This document shows positions 27,948-38,758 of a stretch of 64,000 nt of DNA, piece after piece. Numbering within the stretch: position 1 is the stretch's first letter; the number at the start of each line of letters is the position of its first letter. The notes beneath the pieces were generated by a model. That model did no database searches and was not told the DNA's origin. It saw only the letters and a list, made by a program, of their open reading frames with translations. The stretch comes from Phaeobacter sp. J2-8 (GTDB taxonomy: Bacteria; Pseudomonadota; Alphaproteobacteria; Rhodobacterales; Rhodobacteraceae), in the NCBI RefSeq assembly GCF_022867865.1, contig NZ_JALIEC010000005.1:124001-188000 (forward strand), given 5' to 3'. The translations under genes were made by a program, and so were the position numbers.

Positions 27948-28888
27948 ATGACAGCGCGCAAGATCATTATCGACACCGATCCCGGCCAGGACGACGCAGT
28001 GGCCATTCTTTTGGCGCTGGCCAGTCCAGAGGACATTGACGTGCTCGCCATCACCGCAGTGGCCGGCAATGTGCCCTTGGCGCTGACCGCGAAAAACGCC
28101 CGCATCGTCTGTGAATTGGCCGGCAAGCCAGAGGTGCCGGTCTTTGCCGGGTGTGACGCACCGATGCAGCGGCCGTTGGTGACGGCGGAACATGTCCACG
28201 GCAAGACCGGGCTGGATGGCCCGACGCTGCCCGACCCTGAGATGCCGCTGCAAGAGCGGCATGGCGTCGATTGCATCATCGACACATTGCGCAGTGAACC
28301 GGCGGCAGTGTCACGCTCTGCGTGTTGGGGCCGCTGACCAATATTGCCATCGCCCTGCAACGCGCCCCAGAGATTGCAGAGCGTGTGCAGGAAATCGTCC
28401 TGATGGGCGGGGCTTATTTCGAGGTCGGAAACATTACCCCCACCGCAGAGTTCAATATCTATGTGGACCCGGAGGCGGCGGATATTGTGTTCAGATCCGG
28501 CATTCCGATTGTGGTGATGCCGCTGGATGTCACCCACAAGGCGCTGGTCACCCCCGCCCGCAACGCCGCCTTTCGTGCATTGGGCACGCCGGTCGGTGTC
28601 GCGGTGGCAGAGATGACCGATTTCTTTGAACGTTTTGACAAGGAAAAATACGGCAGTGATGGCGCGCCGTTGCATGACCCCTGTGTCATTGCCTATCTTC
28701 TGAAACCCGATCTTTTTCAGGGCCGTCATGTCAATGTAATGGTGGAAACCACATCAGAGCTGACCCTGGGCATGACCGTCGCCGATTGGTGGGGGGTGAC
28801 CGACCGGGCGGCCAATGCGCTGTTTATCGGCGATCTGGATGCCGATGGCTTCTTCACCTTGCTGACCGAAAGGCTTGCCCGACTATGA
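27948..28888 (+). CDS. Inosine-uridine preferring nucleoside hydrolase, one frameshift
   Basis: Read across one frame change this is about 313 residues. The N terminus has the family calcium-site signature KIIIDTDPGQDDAVAIL. Near 28304-28306 one G is missing (GCGGCAGTG for GCGGGCAGTG); restoring it gives EPAGSVTLCVLGPLTNIAIA. NITPTAEFNIYVDPEAAD and HDPCVIAYLL with the active-site His and Asp follow. It hydrolyses ribonucleosides to base and ribose in salvage. Its stop overlaps the GNAT gene start (ATGA). Confidence 0.83.
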
Positions 28889-29334
28889 GCACAAGATTGC
28901 ACCTTGCCGGGCCGGACGACCTTGAGCGGTTGATGCCACTGACCGCCGCCTTTTGCGCGGAAACCGGTATCGACCCGGATGAAAACCGCCGCCGCGACGG
29001 GCTGGCCCCGCTGTTGGCCGGAAGCCCCCATGGCGCGGTGTATCTGATCGGTCCCGCCAAATCGCCGGTGGGGTATATCATCCTCAGCTTTGGCTGGTCG
29101 CTGGAATTTGGCGGCATGGACGGATTTGTCGACGAATTATACATCCGCCCCGCCGTGCGCGGGCGCGGTATGGCGACGGATGTGCTGTACTCCCTGCCCC
29201 GCGCGTTGAAAGACGCCGGTCTGAAGGCGCTGCATCTGGAGGTGCTGCGCGAAAACACCGCCGCACAAGGGCTGTATCGCAAGGCGCATTTCAATCTGCG
29301 CGACAACTATTGTCTGATGTCGCGCAAGCTGTGA
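28885..29334 (+). CDS. GNAT-family N-acetyltransferase
   Basis: The product has 149 residues with one GNAT domain. The acetyl-CoA loop is RPAVRGRGMATDVLYSL (Q/RxxGxG/A pattern), preceded by GFVDELYIR and followed by LHLEVLRENTAAQGLYRKAHF. The substrate is unknown. It overlaps the nucleoside hydrolase gene by four bases, so the two are translationally coupled. After it, 29335-29583 holds no gene I can support. Confidence 0.88.
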   Translation: MSTRLHLAGPDDLERLMPLTAAFCAETGIDPDENRRRDGLAPLLAGSPHGAVYLIGPAKSPVGYIILSFGWSLEFGGMDGFVDELYIRPAVRGRGMATDVLYSLPRALKDAGLKALHLEVLRENTAAQGLYRKAHFNLRDNYCLMSRKL

Positions 29335-29583
29335 CCTTCTGTTGGCCGGGTTTCCGGCCAGGGGGTTAAGCGCCACGGGGGGGAAATGGCCAAAGCCGTG
29401 CTGGCCCCGTTCATGCTGGCCCCGTTCAAAAGGTCAGATGCGCGGCTAGAACGCCCCAGTATCTGCCCAGCCATTGCGCCACTCATCACGCCAATCATCA
29501 CGACCGCCATCGGGACCAAAGACGCTGGTCGCGCTGAATGCGGCGTGATACCGCTGGAGCAAATGTAAAACACGGGCTTCGCG

Positions 29584-30849
29584 ATGAATTTTTTGCAGAT
29601 TACTTCGCTTTTGATTGTTCTGGCCGGGTTGTTTGGCGCGATCAATTACCTTGTCCTGAAATTGCCCGCCGCGATCGGCATTCTGGTTGTGGCCTTGCTG
29701 GCCTCGTTTGGCATCATGTTGCTGGATCTGGCCCTACCGGCCATGGGGTTGGCGGACACCGTGCGCGCCGCAGTCATGGGGTTGGAATTTTCCGATGCCC
29801 TGCTGGAAGGCATGTTGGGGCTGTTGCTGTTTGCCGGTGCGTTACATGTCAAACTGTCCGACCTGCGCGATGAATGGCGCCCGGTTGTGCTGATGGCGAC
29901 GTTGGGGATTGGATTGTCGACGGTGATTGCCGGCTTCGGGTTCCACTGGATCACCGGCATGCCGCTGATGGTGGCGCTGGTGTTTGGCGCTTTGATTTCC
30001 CCCACCGACCCGGTCGCGGTCTTGGGCGTGCTGCGCGAAGCCAACCTGCCAAAACCGCTGGAAACCAAGATCGCCGGCAAATCGCTGTTCAACGATGGCG
30101 TTGGTTATGTGGTGTTTCTGGTGCTGGTCGGCATTGCCTTTGGCGGCACCGGACATGGTGCGGGCCATGGCGACGAAGGCGGCGTGCTTGAATCTGCGGC
30201 GCTGCTGTTTGCCCAAGAGGCGTTTGGCGGTGCGATCCTTGGCATTGTCCTCGGCTGGTTGACCTTCCGGCTGATGCGGCGGATTGACGATTATTCGCTG
30301 GAGGTGCTGCTGACGCTGGGGCTGGCCTTTGGCGGTTATGAGCTTGCGGTGTATTTGCATGTCTCTGCGCCGATCATGGCGGTCTGTGCCGGGCTGTTGA
30401 TTGGCGACATCGGGGCAAAACACGGGATGACCGACCAGACCCGGCAATATGTCGATGCCTTCTGGAAGCTGATTGACGAAATCCTGAATGCGGTCCTTTT
30501 CCTGATGATCGGATTCGAGGTGTTTGCCGTGGCCTTTGACGCCAGCTATTTGAGCGCCGCAGTGATGGCAATCGCCTTGGCCCTGGTGGCGCGGCTGGCG
30601 GCGGTGTCCATTCCCATCCTGTTGCTGAAACCATTCCGAAGCTTTTCCGCCGGGGTGATCCCGATCATGACATGGGGCGGATTGAAGGGCGGCATCTCGG
30701 TCGCGCTGGCGCTGTCCCTGCCCGATGGCGAATGGAAGCCGCTGATCCTGACCGCGACCTATGTTGTGGTGATATTCTCGATTGTGGTGCAGGGTTTGAC
30801 GGTGACACGCGTGGCCAACCGATTTGGCCGCGAACCGGACCTGATGTAA
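29584..30849 (+). CDS. Na+/H+ antiporter, CPA1 (NhaP) family
   Basis: The product has 421 residues with about 12 membrane helices. Family marks: ALISPTDPVAVLGVLREANLP (the TDP of the unwound helix), KSLFNDGVGYVVFLVLVGIAF (the ND ion-binding pair) and MTWGGLKGGISVALALSLPDGEW near the end. It exchanges sodium or potassium for protons, fitting a marine organism. It lies 16 bp before zntB and they are probably co-transcribed. Confidence 0.92.
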   Translation: MNFLQITSLLIVLAGLFGAINYLVLKLPAAIGILVVALLASFGIMLLDLALPAMGLADTVRAAVMGLEFSDALLEGMLGLLLFAGALHVKLSDLRDEWRPVVLMATLGIGLSTVIAGFGFHWITGMPLMVALVFGALISPTDPVAVLGVLREANLPKPLETKIAGKSLFNDGVGYVVFLVLVGIAFGGTGHGAGHGDEGGVLESAALLFAQEAFGGAILGIVLGWLTFRLMRRIDDYSLEVLLTLGLAFGGYELAVYLHVSAPIMAVCAGLLIGDIGAKHGMTDQTRQYVDAFWKLIDEILNAVLFLMIGFEVFAVAFDASYLSAAVMAIALALVARLAAVSIPILLLKPFRSFSAGVIPIMTWGGLKGGISVALALSLPDGEWKPLILTATYVVVIFSIVVQGLTVTRVANRFGREPDLM

Positions 30850-30865
30850 GATGTAGGGGGCGGCC

Positions 30866-31825
30866 ATGGCGCTGTTTGTGTTTGATTTTGCCGCAGACGG
30901 CCAAATGCACGAGGCGGATTTGCACCGGCCCTGCCCGGCGGATCACTGGCGCTGGGTGCATTTCGATCTGAATGATGCTGCCACGGAAACGGATCTGCGC
31001 GCGCTGGTGCCGGCATCCGCCGCCGAGATCCTGTTACAACCTGAAACCCGGCCACGGTCCGTGATCATTGCCGGGGCGATGATCGTAATGTTGCGGGGCG
31101 CGAATTTCAATCCCGGCCAACAAAGCGACGATATGGTCGCGCTGCGGATCTGGGCCACCGATACATTGGTGATCACCCTGCGGCATCGGGCGATTTTCGC
31201 GGTGCAGGATCTGCGCGATGCGCTGCGCGGCGGCATGATCCTGCCCGGTGGCGCGGGTCTGTTGATCGCGGAATTGATCGAAGGTCTGGTTGACCGGATC
31301 GAACAGGTCAGCCTGGGGCTGGACGACACTGTCGACAGCATCGAGGAATCGGTTCTTGTGCCTGGACATGACATTGATGTTCTTGCGCCGCTGCCGCAGT
31401 TGCGCCGGGCGACAATCCGGCTGATCCGCTATCTGCGCCCGCAAAGCGAAACCCTGCGCAAGCTGGAACAGCGCCCCCCCGGTGCGCCACCGGTGCTGCT
31501 GACCCTGCCCGCAGATCGCCTGCATGAAAGCGCCAACCGCGCACAACGCGCATTGGAGGAACTGGATGCGGTGCATCACCGGCTGAACGCCCTGGCGGAT
31601 CACCAATACAACCGCAAGGCCGATCAATTGTCGCGCAATGGCTATGGCCTGTCGGTGATTGCGGCGGTGTTCTTGCCGCTGGGCTTTGTCACCGGATTGT
31701 TTGGCATGAACGTCGGCGGCCTGCCCTGGACCGACACGCCCCTGGGGTTCGTGATTGTCTGTCTCGGCATGGCGGCGGCGGTGGCGCTGGTGATTTTGGT
31801 GCTGCGGTTGCTGCGTCTGATCTGA
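30866..31825 (+). CDS. zntB: CorA-family zinc transporter ZntB
   Basis: The product has 319 residues. A soluble cytoplasmic funnel domain (residues about 1-255) precedes two C-terminal membrane helices with the signature GMNVGGLPW near residue 280 between them. GMN marks the CorA superfamily; GMNVGG(L/I)P is typical of ZntB. It moves zinc, and perhaps other divalent cations, across the inner membrane. Confidence 0.9.
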   Translation: MALFVFDFAADGQMHEADLHRPCPADHWRWVHFDLNDAATETDLRALVPASAAEILLQPETRPRSVIIAGAMIVMLRGANFNPGQQSDDMVALRIWATDTLVITLRHRAIFAVQDLRDALRGGMILPGGAGLLIAELIEGLVDRIEQVSLGLDDTVDSIEESVLVPGHDIDVLAPLPQLRRATIRLIRYLRPQSETLRKLEQRPPGAPPVLLTLPADRLHESANRAQRALEELDAVHHRLNALADHQYNRKADQLSRNGYGLSVIAAVFLPLGFVTGLFGMNVGGLPWTDTPLGFVIVCLGMAAAVALVILVLRLLRLI

Positions 31826-31906
31826 CGCCGCTTTGACGCAACAGGTTACAGATTTCAAAAAACCTGCCACAGTGGTGCGGAATTCACTGCACCGGGAGGA
31901 TATGTG

Positions 31907-32764
31907 ATGGGATTGATGAGCACCTTGGCCAAAGTGGCATTGGGGTATGCGGCCGCACGCGGGGTCGATCAACTTGGCAAGAATCAGGGGCTTGGCGGGC
32001 TTCTGGGCGGGGCCAAGGTCGCGCCGGACCAGGCCCAAGCCAAACAGAATGCCACAGTCGAGGCCATGGACCAAATCCCCGGCATGGATCAGCTGAAAGG
32101 TATGATGGGCCAAATGCAGGAAACCGGTGCCCAGGGCATGGGCAACATGCAGGATATGTTCGCCAAGATGCTGGGCGCCGGTGGCGGCGCGGGCATGAAC
32201 CTGGATGCAATGACCAGCGGATTGATGGGCGGTTTCGGCGGCGCACCCGCAGGCGCATCAGATTCTGGGTCCGGTGGCGGATTGCTCTCCGGGGCGGGTG
32301 GCGCCGGGCTTGCCGGATTGCTGGCCATGGCTGGCGGGGCGGCTGCGGCCTCGGGCAAGGGCGTTGGATCGCTGCTTGATCAATTCAAAGCCGCCCCAGC
32401 CGCACCAGAGGCGGAACAAGCCGCGGGGCTGATGCTGCGCGCAATGATACAGGCCGCCAAAGCGGATGGTGATATCGACGCCGAAGAGAAGAAGAAGATC
32501 CTTGAAATGGTGGCAGATGGCGATGCAGAGGACCTCGCCTTTGTGACCGCGCAACTGAAAGCCAAGCCGGACATTGCCGGACTGGCGCGCGACACGCCGG
32601 ATGCCCAGAAGATGCAGGTCTATTCGATGTCGCTGATGTCGATCCGGGTCGATACCCCCGCCGAGGCGCAATACCTGGATCAATTGGCGGCGGCGCTGGA
32701 GTTGGATCAACAGGTGGTGAACATGCTGCATGTGCAGATGGGTGTGCAGCCGCTTTATGCCTGA
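31907..32764 (+). CDS. TerB/DUF533-type protein
   Basis: The product has 285 residues. A short N-terminal part (LMSTLAKVALGYAAARGVDQ) leads into a long Gly/Met/Ala-rich low-complexity middle (residues about 60-165), then a C-terminal TerB-like helical domain with paired acidic motifs (AKADGDIDAEEKKKILEM and AIDTPAEA-like VDTPAEAQYLDQLAAALELD). This matches the DUF533/YebE group; the function is not known, with possible metal or tellurite-stress links. ATG 31907 is favoured over the adjacent GTG because of a GGGAGG Shine-Dalgarno 9 bp before it. Confidence 0.82.
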   Translation: MGLMSTLAKVALGYAAARGVDQLGKNQGLGGLLGGAKVAPDQAQAKQNATVEAMDQIPGMDQLKGMMGQMQETGAQGMGNMQDMFAKMLGAGGGAGMNLDAMTSGLMGGFGGAPAGASDSGSGGGLLSGAGGAGLAGLLAMAGGAAAASGKGVGSLLDQFKAAPAAPEAEQAAGLMLRAMIQAAKADGDIDAEEKKKILEMVADGDAEDLAFVTAQLKAKPDIAGLARDTPDAQKMQVYSMSLMSIRVDTPAEAQYLDQLAAALELDQQVVNMLHVQMGVQPLYA

Positions 32765-32809
32765 GCGGAGCTGAACAAATCTGACTTAAGCGAATCTGGC
32801 GGAGGATCA

Positions 32810-32868
32810 GGGGGCTTTGCCCCCATCCCTGCAAGCAGGGATTCCCCCAGGATATTTGGAAACAGAAG
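32810..32868 (+). repeat. Dispersed intergenic element, divergent copy B
   Basis: It starts with hairpin GGGGGCTTTGCCCCC, then a second hairpin ATCCCTGC-AA-GCAGGGAT, then CCCCCAGGATATTTGG and AACAGAAGAAG. The right half matches the other copies (CCC-GGATATTT then AGAAGAA), while the left half is different in sequence but also a hairpin. It lies between the convergent ends of the TerB-like gene and the helicase gene. Confidence 0.65.
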
Positions 32869-32948
32869 AAGACGGGGACCGGCGCAACACTCTGGCGCCG
32901 ATCCTTTGATTCAACCGGTCCTTCGATGCAACCGGTCCATTGAGGCGA

Positions 32949-34235
32949 TCAGGCCGCTTTTGAACGGTTGGACCGGCGGCGACGATTTCCGCCCGGCTTT
33001 GCGCTGGGTTTGCCACCTGCATGACCACCACCGCCATTGCGACGACCGGGACCACCGGGACGACCACCGCGGCCGCGACCTTTGCCTTCGGGGGGCGTGA
33101 TATCCTCCCACGGGCGACCAGAGGCGACAGGAATGTCGAGCTTCATCACCTTTTGGATGGCTTTCAATTCGCCCATCTCATCCGGCGCACAGAAGGCAAT
33201 CGCGGCCCCATCGCGCCCGGCGCGGGCCGTGCGGCCAATACGGTGCACATAGTTATCAGCCACATTGGGCAGATCAAAGTTGTAGACATGGCGCACGTCA
33301 GGGATGTCGATGCCACGCGCGGCCACATCGGTGGCCACCAGCACCCGCATCTCGCCCGCACGGAAGGCCGCAAGGGCACGGTCACGCTGGCCCTGGCTTT
33401 TGTTGCCATGGATCGAGGTCGCCGCGAACCCCTGTGCCGCCAGCCCCTTCATCAGTTTTTCCGCACCATGTTTGGTCCGGCAGAACACCAGCGCCAGTTC
33501 ATCACGGTGTTTGTCCAGAAGTTCGGACAACAGGCCCGGCTTATGCGCCTTGGTCACGAAATGCACCGCCTGCGTCACTTTGTCGGCGGCCTTGCCCGGA
33601 GGGGACACTTCGATCCGGATCGGGTTTTTCAGATAGCTGTTGGCAATCTCGTTCATCTGTTTCGGCATGGTGGCCGAAAACAGCATGGTCTGGCGCTCTT
33701 CCGGGATCTCACGTGCGATGCGGCGCAACGCGTGGATGAACCCGAGGTCCAGCATCTGGTCGGCCTCGTCGAGCACCAGAAACGCGGCATCGTCAAGTTT
33801 GATGGCGCGGCGGTCCATCAGGTCGATCAACCGGCCCGGCGTCGCAACCAGAAGATCCGTGCCACGTTCCAGACGTTTGATCTGGGCATTGATGGATTGA
33901 CCACCAACCACCATGCCGGTCTTCACCGGCGTGCCCTCGGCCAGAACACGCATATGTTCAACGATCTGTTTTGCCAGCTCGCGGGTTGGCGCCAGCACCA
34001 ATGCGCGGATCGAACGTGCCGCCGGTTTTTCGCCGTATTGCAGCAGTTGCGCCATCAGCGGCAGACCAAACGCCGCTGTCTTGCCGGTGCCGGTCTGGGC
34101 CAGGCCCATGACGTCGCGACCATCCAGCGCATGCGGGATCGCACGGCTCTGGATGGGTGTTGGTTCAGAAATCCCCATGGTGCTCAAACGTGTCAAAAGA
34201 TGTTTGGGCAGGCCCATCATGTCGAATTGGGTCAA
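32949..34235 (-). CDS. DEAD-box ATP-dependent RNA helicase
   Basis: The product has 428 residues from TTG 34235 (MTQFDMMGLPKHLL), chosen because the conserved Q-motif region starts there and AAAGGA lies about 11 bp upstream. Motifs: PTPIQ at 26-30, Walker A AQTGTGKT 46-53, PTREL 83-87, DEAD 156-159, SAT 187-189, and HRIGRTARAGR in RecA domain 2. The tail is Gly/Arg-rich (GKGRGRGGRPGGPGRR), as in RhlE-type helicases of ribosome assembly and RNA decay. A frame up to 34292 exists but lacks similarity. Confidence 0.94.
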   Translation of the reverse strand: MTQFDMMGLPKHLLTRLSTMGISEPTPIQSRAIPHALDGRDVMGLAQTGTGKTAAFGLPLMAQLLQYGEKPAARSIRALVLAPTRELAKQIVEHMRVLAEGTPVKTGMVVGGQSINAQIKRLERGTDLLVATPGRLIDLMDRRAIKLDDAAFLVLDEADQMLDLGFIHALRRIAREIPEERQTMLFSATMPKQMNEIANSYLKNPIRIEVSPPGKAADKVTQAVHFVTKAHKPGLLSELLDKHRDELALVFCRTKHGAEKLMKGLAAQGFAATSIHGNKSQGQRDRALAAFRAGEMRVLVATDVAARGIDIPDVRHVYNFDLPNVADNYVHRIGRTARAGRDGAAIAFCAPDEMGELKAIQKVMKLDIPVASGRPWEDITPPEGKGRGRGGRPGGPGRRNGGGGHAGGKPSAKPGGNRRRRSNRSKAA

Positions 34236-34556
34236 GGTAAATACGTCCTTTCGGGCCGGGCCCCATGCCCCGCCCTTGATTGCCCCCGACAATGCGGAGG
34301 CGCGGTGGTACGCGCGAAAAGCCTACGCCCGGCAGAATTGCCGCTGACGTTCAGTGCGCGTTTCGGCCCCACGCGTGATTTTGGGAACGGTTGCGGTCCA
34401 TAGATCGGCGCATCGGGCGCTCGGGCTGCTCACGCGGCAGTGGACATCGCTGGGTCCTCTTCTGCCCTTTTGACCACAAAGTCAACCCAGCCTCTTTTCC
34501 ACCCGCCACAAATCGCCTAGACCCTTTGCCGCGCAAGGAGACAATCGGACAGGGTC
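34236..34556. other. Divergent intergenic region between the helicase and fur
   Basis: These 321 bp hold no gene I can support. An inverted repeat TTGAC-CACAAA-GTCAA lies at 34470-34485. Its left arm plus the next base (TTGACC) could be a -35 element, with TCTTTT 17 bp downstream as a weak -10 for fur. An AAGGAG Shine-Dalgarno precedes fur at about 34536-34541. Confidence 0.35.
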
Positions 34557-34967
34557 ATGGGGCAAAACATTCTGGAACGTTGCGAGGCCAAGGGCCTGCG
34601 CATGACCGGCCAGCGTCGGGTGATTGCAGCAGTCCTGGAAGACAGCGAAGACCACCCCGATGTCGAGGCGCTCTACGCCCGGGCCGCCGAACGTGATGCG
34701 GCGATTTCGATTGCGACGGTCTATCGGACAGTGAAACTGTTTGAAGAGGCCGGTATCCTGGAAAAACACGAATTCGGCGATGGCCGCGCCCGGTATGAAG
34801 ACGCCGAACGCGACCATCATGACCACCTGATCGACATGAACACCGGCGCGGTGATCGAATTTGTCGATCCCGAAATCGAAGCGCTGCAAGAACGCATTGC
34901 CGAGAAACTGGGCTATCGGCTCAAGGGCCATCGGCTCGAACTCTACGGCGTGCCAATCAAAAAGTGA
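34557..34967 (+). CDS. fur: Fur-family transcriptional regulator
   Basis: The product has 136 residues. A winged helix (RMTGQRRVIAAVLEDSEDHPDVEALY, AISIATVYRTVKLFEEAGIL) is followed by a metal-binding dimerisation domain (DHHDHLIDMNTGAVIEFVDPEIE). It senses iron or manganese and represses uptake genes. In alphaproteobacteria this branch often acts as Mur (manganese), so the ligand is uncertain. The C-terminal CxxC found in some Fur proteins is absent. Confidence 0.9.
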   Translation: MGQNILERCEAKGLRMTGQRRVIAAVLEDSEDHPDVEALYARAAERDAAISIATVYRTVKLFEEAGILEKHEFGDGRARYEDAERDHHDHLIDMNTGAVIEFVDPEIEALQERIAEKLGYRLKGHRLELYGVPIKK

Positions 34968-35054
34968 TCTGAGAAAGTGATCTGACGGGGCCCCATGCGC
35001 CCACACCACAGCCAAAACACCAACGGGGGCCAAAGCACACCGCCACCTCTCTCT

Positions 35055-35100
35055 TTCTTCTTGGTCAAAATATCCCGGGGGTCTGGGGGCTGGCCCCCAG
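35055..35100 (-). repeat. Dispersed intergenic element, copy C
   Basis: On the minus strand it is identical base for base to copy A (10175-10220): hairpin CTGGGGG-CCAG-CCCCCAG, then ACCCCCGGGATATTTTG and CCAAGAAGAA. It lies 88 bp beyond the fur stop and 131 bp before the EamA transporter gene. Confidence 0.8.
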
Positions 35101-35231
35101 CCTGTCGGCGCGCAGGGCGCGGCGACATTTCACGTCATCCTTTGTACACCGGTGACGGAAATAGCGGGCTTGGCATGGTCACCGCACCGCGTTAGGCATA
35201 GGCCAACCTGCCTAATTTCTGGACATCTGTA

Positions 35232-36110
35232 ATGTATGTGCTGCGCGCGATCCTGTTCATGACGCTGTCAATGGCGTGCCTCGCGCTCAGCGATCTGTTT
35301 ATCAAACTGGCCAGCCAGGGACTTACACCCGGACAGGTGATGTTTTTCCTCAGCACCGGCGGCACCAGCCTGTTTGTGGTCTTGTCGCTGGTGCTCGGCG
35401 TTTCCCTGCGCTCGCGGCATTTCTGGCATCGCAATGTGCTGGCCCGCAATGGTTTTGAAATTCTGGCGGCCATTGGTCTGATCACCGGCATTGCCGGCAC
35501 GCCGCTGCCGATGGTTGCGGCGATCATGCAAACGACGCCGCTGCTGGTCACGCTGGGCGCGGCGGTGTTCCTAGGGGAAACTGTGGGCTGGCGACGCTGG
35601 AGCGCAATTTTTGTTGGTCTGGCCGGCATGTTGCTGGTGATCCGGCCCGGCATGGACGGGTTTGAGCCTGCGGCATTGTTGGTGGCGATGGGCGCCGTCG
35701 GCCTGGCGGGGCGGGATCTGTTGACGCGGCTGGTGCCAAGCGACCTGCCCTCTCTTGTGCTGTCGACATGGGGGTTTGCCGCCACCATTCCGGCCGGTCT
35801 GGTGTTCATGATGTTGTCGACCCCGACCGTGGCAATCGAGGCCCATGCTTTCGCGGCGGTGGCGGCGGCGGTGGTGGTGACCACGGCTGGCTATTATCTG
35901 GTCACGGCGGCAATGCGCATGGCCCCAGCGGCGATCGTCGCGCCGTTCCGCTACAGCCGCCTTGTCTTTACCATGGGGCTGGGGATTCTGGTCATGGGCG
36001 ACAGGCCCGACAACCTGACCTTGATCGGGGCGGCAATCATCATGGCGTCGGGTCTCTACACTTTCCTGCGAGAGCGCCGCCAAGCGACGGCAAAGGGCGC
36101 GGCGGCCTGA
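35232..36110 (+). CDS. EamA/DMT-superfamily transporter
   Basis: The product has 292 residues, ten predicted helices in two EamA halves (residues about 1-140 and 150-285), each ending in a helix like AAVFLGETVGWRRWSAIFVGL or GLGILVMGDRPDNLTLIGAAIIM. DMT proteins export or import metabolites; the substrate cannot be predicted. It precedes eno, but the palindrome at 36114 suggests eno has its own promoter. Confidence 0.88.
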   Translation: MYVLRAILFMTLSMACLALSDLFIKLASQGLTPGQVMFFLSTGGTSLFVVLSLVLGVSLRSRHFWHRNVLARNGFEILAAIGLITGIAGTPLPMVAAIMQTTPLLVTLGAAVFLGETVGWRRWSAIFVGLAGMLLVIRPGMDGFEPAALLVAMGAVGLAGRDLLTRLVPSDLPSLVLSTWGFAATIPAGLVFMMLSTPTVAIEAHAFAAVAAAVVVTTAGYYLVTAAMRMAPAAIVAPFRYSRLVFTMGLGILVMGDRPDNLTLIGAAIIMASGLYTFLRERRQATAKGAAA

Positions 36111-36113
36111 TTG

Positions 36114-37471
<1,358 letters not shown>

Positions 37472-37504
37472 TTTCCGGCGGATGCCGCAGTAAAGTATAT
37501 CTTG

Positions 37505-37543
37505 GGGCCTCTTCGTACCTGCGAAGAGGCCCTTTGCGTTTTT
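37505..37543 (+). terminator. Rho-independent terminator of eno
   Basis: GGGCCTCTTCG-TACCTG-CGAAGAGGCCC is a perfect 11-bp stem starting 34 bp after the eno stop, followed by TTTGCGTTTTT. Confidence 0.92.
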
Positions 37544-37859
37544 AGGGGCAGACTGCCTGTATCGGGATCCGGCCCCGGGTGTCAGAAAGCAGGCCCAATT
37601 GGCCCCGCACCGTCAGCGCCCTGTCGCAAAGCACCGGGGATGCCCGCCGGGTCATGTCGCCCACCTCGCCCCTGTGAACGCAGCTGAACACCCCTAGATG
37701 CCCCGGATGGCCGTCGCACAGCATTGAAACGCCGCCAAACCCGGCTCCCCCCCAATTTTGATGGTGTTGAAGCGAATCGGGATGTGTTTGCGACAAACTC
37801 CCGGTTCTGACCTCCGTTTCTGTTCTCCGGTCCGCTGACTGCGCCCGAAATCCCGCCAC
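37542..37859 (-). CDS. Hypothetical protein, possibly truncated or degenerate
   Basis: The frame gives 105 residues. The C-terminal 65 (from FGGVSMLCDGHPGHLGVF to GRIPIQAVCP) have strong G/C preference in third codon positions and look coding, with three cysteines. The N-terminal part does not look coding and gives no signal peptide or start I can defend, so the gene may have lost its 5' end or hold a further frameshift. No family is recognised. It ends inside the tail of the eno terminator. Confidence 0.28.
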   Translation of the reverse strand: MAGFRAQSADRRTETEVRTGSLSQTHPDSLQHHQNWGGAGFGGVSMLCDGHPGHLGVFSCVHRGEVGDMTRRASPVLCDRALTVRGQLGLLSDTRGRIPIQAVCP

Positions 37860-37929
37860 GTACCTGGGTTACACAACCTCGGAAAAATCGGGTCAGATCC
37901 GGCGGCGCAGGGCAGGAAAACTCACCCAT

Positions 37930-38331
37930 AGCGAGTATATCAAGGGTGTTTTTATCAACCGACCAATCAATAAATATAAATTAAATGACCCATCAACGAT
38001 TAGAATTTATAACCTTTCCTGAAATAAAACCATAACCATTCGGGCAATTCCGGGTTATTAATTTCCCGATCAATTAAAACGGAAACCCGGGTGATTTAGC
38101 GCGAAATTGGCACAGTTAATTATTTGACCCATCAACTGCCACTTTTTTAATCACTTTTAAAAAATTTATTAAAAACAACATGCTACGGCAAAACTTACGC
38201 TACGTAACGTCACCTTATGTGAGGCACCTCACAAATTTTTATTGCACGGTGTTTCTGCGATCATTAAAAACAATATAAAGCAAATAAAATAAAATGAGGT
38301 CGAGAACAGTGAAAAACCTATCCATATCCCT
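37930..38331. other. AT-rich intergenic stretch before a small membrane protein gene
   Basis: About 400 bp here are far richer in A/T than the rest of the window, with runs such as TTTTTTAATCAC and AAAAAATTTATT. The 12-mer TGACCCATCAAC occurs twice (37986-37997 and 38125-38136), with a looser third at about 37955. An operator-like inverted repeat GTGAGG-CA-CCTCAC lies at 38219-38232, and CCGGGTT...AACCCGG arms flank the middle. No ORF of note was seen. It probably holds a regulated promoter for the gene at 38332. Confidence 0.6.
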
Positions 38332-38700
38332 ATGCGCGAACTCTTCTGCGGATACACGCTTGTCATGACTGCCCTGGCGACGCTGGGTGCCTACCATGGC
38401 CCGCTGACACATTCCTGGATGGATTTCAGCCATGTATCGCAGTTTCAGTATACAATCCTGCCGATCGTCATACTGATGTGCATCTTTGCGCTCTGGCTGG
38501 TGATGGGAATTCGCACACAGGTTGCCGCGTTTTTCTCAATCATCTTGATCACGGCACTGATCATGTTTGATGCCGCCGACTACTCGGTCACCGGACCGAC
38601 AGCAGTCTGGGAGTTCGCCCACGCGGCATTCTTCCTGTTTTCCCTACTGACCCTGATTGTTCAGGGCGTCGTCGAAACAGCCCTTGTCCGTGGTGGATGA
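38332..38700 (+). CDS. Small four-helix membrane protein of unknown function
   Basis: The product has 122 residues with about four membrane helices: FCGYTLVMTALATLGAY, YTILPIVILMCIFALWLVMG, VAAFFSIILITALIMF and AHAAFFLFSLLTLIVQGVV. No motif ties it to a known family; DoxX-like small proteins are a loose comparison. The start is uncertain: ATG 38332 has no clear Shine-Dalgarno, and an upstream ATG at 38294 lies in another frame. It sits beyond an AT-rich stretch and is followed by a good terminator, so it is a single-gene unit. Confidence 0.65.
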   Translation: MRELFCGYTLVMTALATLGAYHGPLTHSWMDFSHVSQFQYTILPIVILMCIFALWLVMGIRTQVAAFFSIILITALIMFDAADYSVTGPTAVWEFAHAAFFLFSLLTLIVQGVVETALVRGG

Positions 38701-38758
38701 CAAGGGTTCTTCAAGCCTCTCAGCAAGAAGTGTCTGATCCACCACTCTACCACTAAAT

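Noticed and set aside
29307-29645. Short open frames on both strands between the GNAT and antiporter genes
   Set aside because: Neither has a convincing start, ribosome-binding site or recognisable domain; the gap is better read as a promoter region.
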